NCBI GenBank assembly: GCA_949746915.1
Contig: CATKEA010000257.1
Span: 1 to 6,037, forward strand
Direction: 5' to 3'
Length of the DNA stretch: 6,037 bases
Source of the DNA: an uncultured Bacilli bacterium
GTDB lineage: Bacteria; Bacillota_I; Bacilli_A; RF39; UBA660
Positions within the stretch are counted from its first letter, which is position 1. Each line of letters opens with the position of its first letter. A program made the position numbers and the translations under genes. Below, piece after piece: positions 5,993-6,037 of the stretch. Under the pieces are notes generated by a model. That model was not told where the DNA came from and searched no databases. It was given only the letters and a program-made list of their open reading frames with translations.

Positions 5993-6037
5993 TAACTTCT
6001 TATTATTTTAATTATCATCCAATATCTAATTAATTAT

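Noticed and set aside
1..6037. Mycoplasma-type genetic code (TGA as Trp), suggested by the high AT content
   Set aside because: Trp residues checked are TGG, and TGA serves as a stop at 5286-5284 where the kinase gene starts in an ATGA overlap.
1..6037. CRISPR array, insertion sequence, tRNA or riboswitch
   Set aside because: No regularly spaced repeats, transposase, terminal inverted repeats or structured RNA were visible; the longest gap without a gene is under 150 bp.

Overview
The window is very AT-rich and uses the standard genetic code: TGG encodes Trp, and TGA is the stop of the response-regulator gene. Ribosome-binding sites are strong AGGAG-type, spacing is tight, and gene families are typical of low-GC Bacillota. 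It looks like chromosomal DNA from a low-GC Gram-positive bacterium, possibly one of the AT-rich Bacilli/Erysipelotrichia or Clostridia gut lineages; the genus cannot be placed from sequence alone. No mobile element, CRISPR array, tRNA or rRNA was seen.

Layout from left to right: (1) a plus-strand gene for a 131-residue protein of unknown function (12-407). (2) A hairpin at 406-437 that serves as a bidirectional terminator between it and the convergent minus-strand gene. (3) A minus-strand gene (436-1215) for a soluble protein with an N-terminal HPt domain and a C-terminal receiver domain. It has its own promoter and no output domain. (4) A minus-strand Bce-type (bacitracin/peptide-antibiotic resistance) detoxification module occupying 1363-5946. 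In transcription order it is an OmpR-family response regulator, an intramembrane-sensing histidine kinase, an ABC ATPase and a 10-TM FtsX-like permease with a large extracellular domain. A terminator (1314-1351) closes it.

How it works together: in known Bce systems the permease and ATPase form both the resistance transporter and the sensor of the peptide. The kinase has almost no extracellular part and is activated through the transporter. The phosphorylated regulator then switches on the transporter promoter. This window shows that circuit in DNA. Between the kinase and ATPase genes lies a perfect 8-bp inverted repeat containing TTACA-N4-TGTAA (the shape of a BceR-type operator), plus a third half-site exactly 10 bp away. 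Next come a -35/-10 pair and a strong RBS. The operator overlaps the kinase stop codon and could also fold as a weak terminator hairpin, which would separate regulator expression from inducible transporter expression.

The least explained parts are the HPt-receiver protein, whose promoter carries a palindrome resembling the Bce operator but with a 3-bp spacer, and the unknown convergent gene. The system as a whole is a recognisable family rather than a new one. The open points are its ligand, the role of the HPt-receiver protein, and the dual-use operator.
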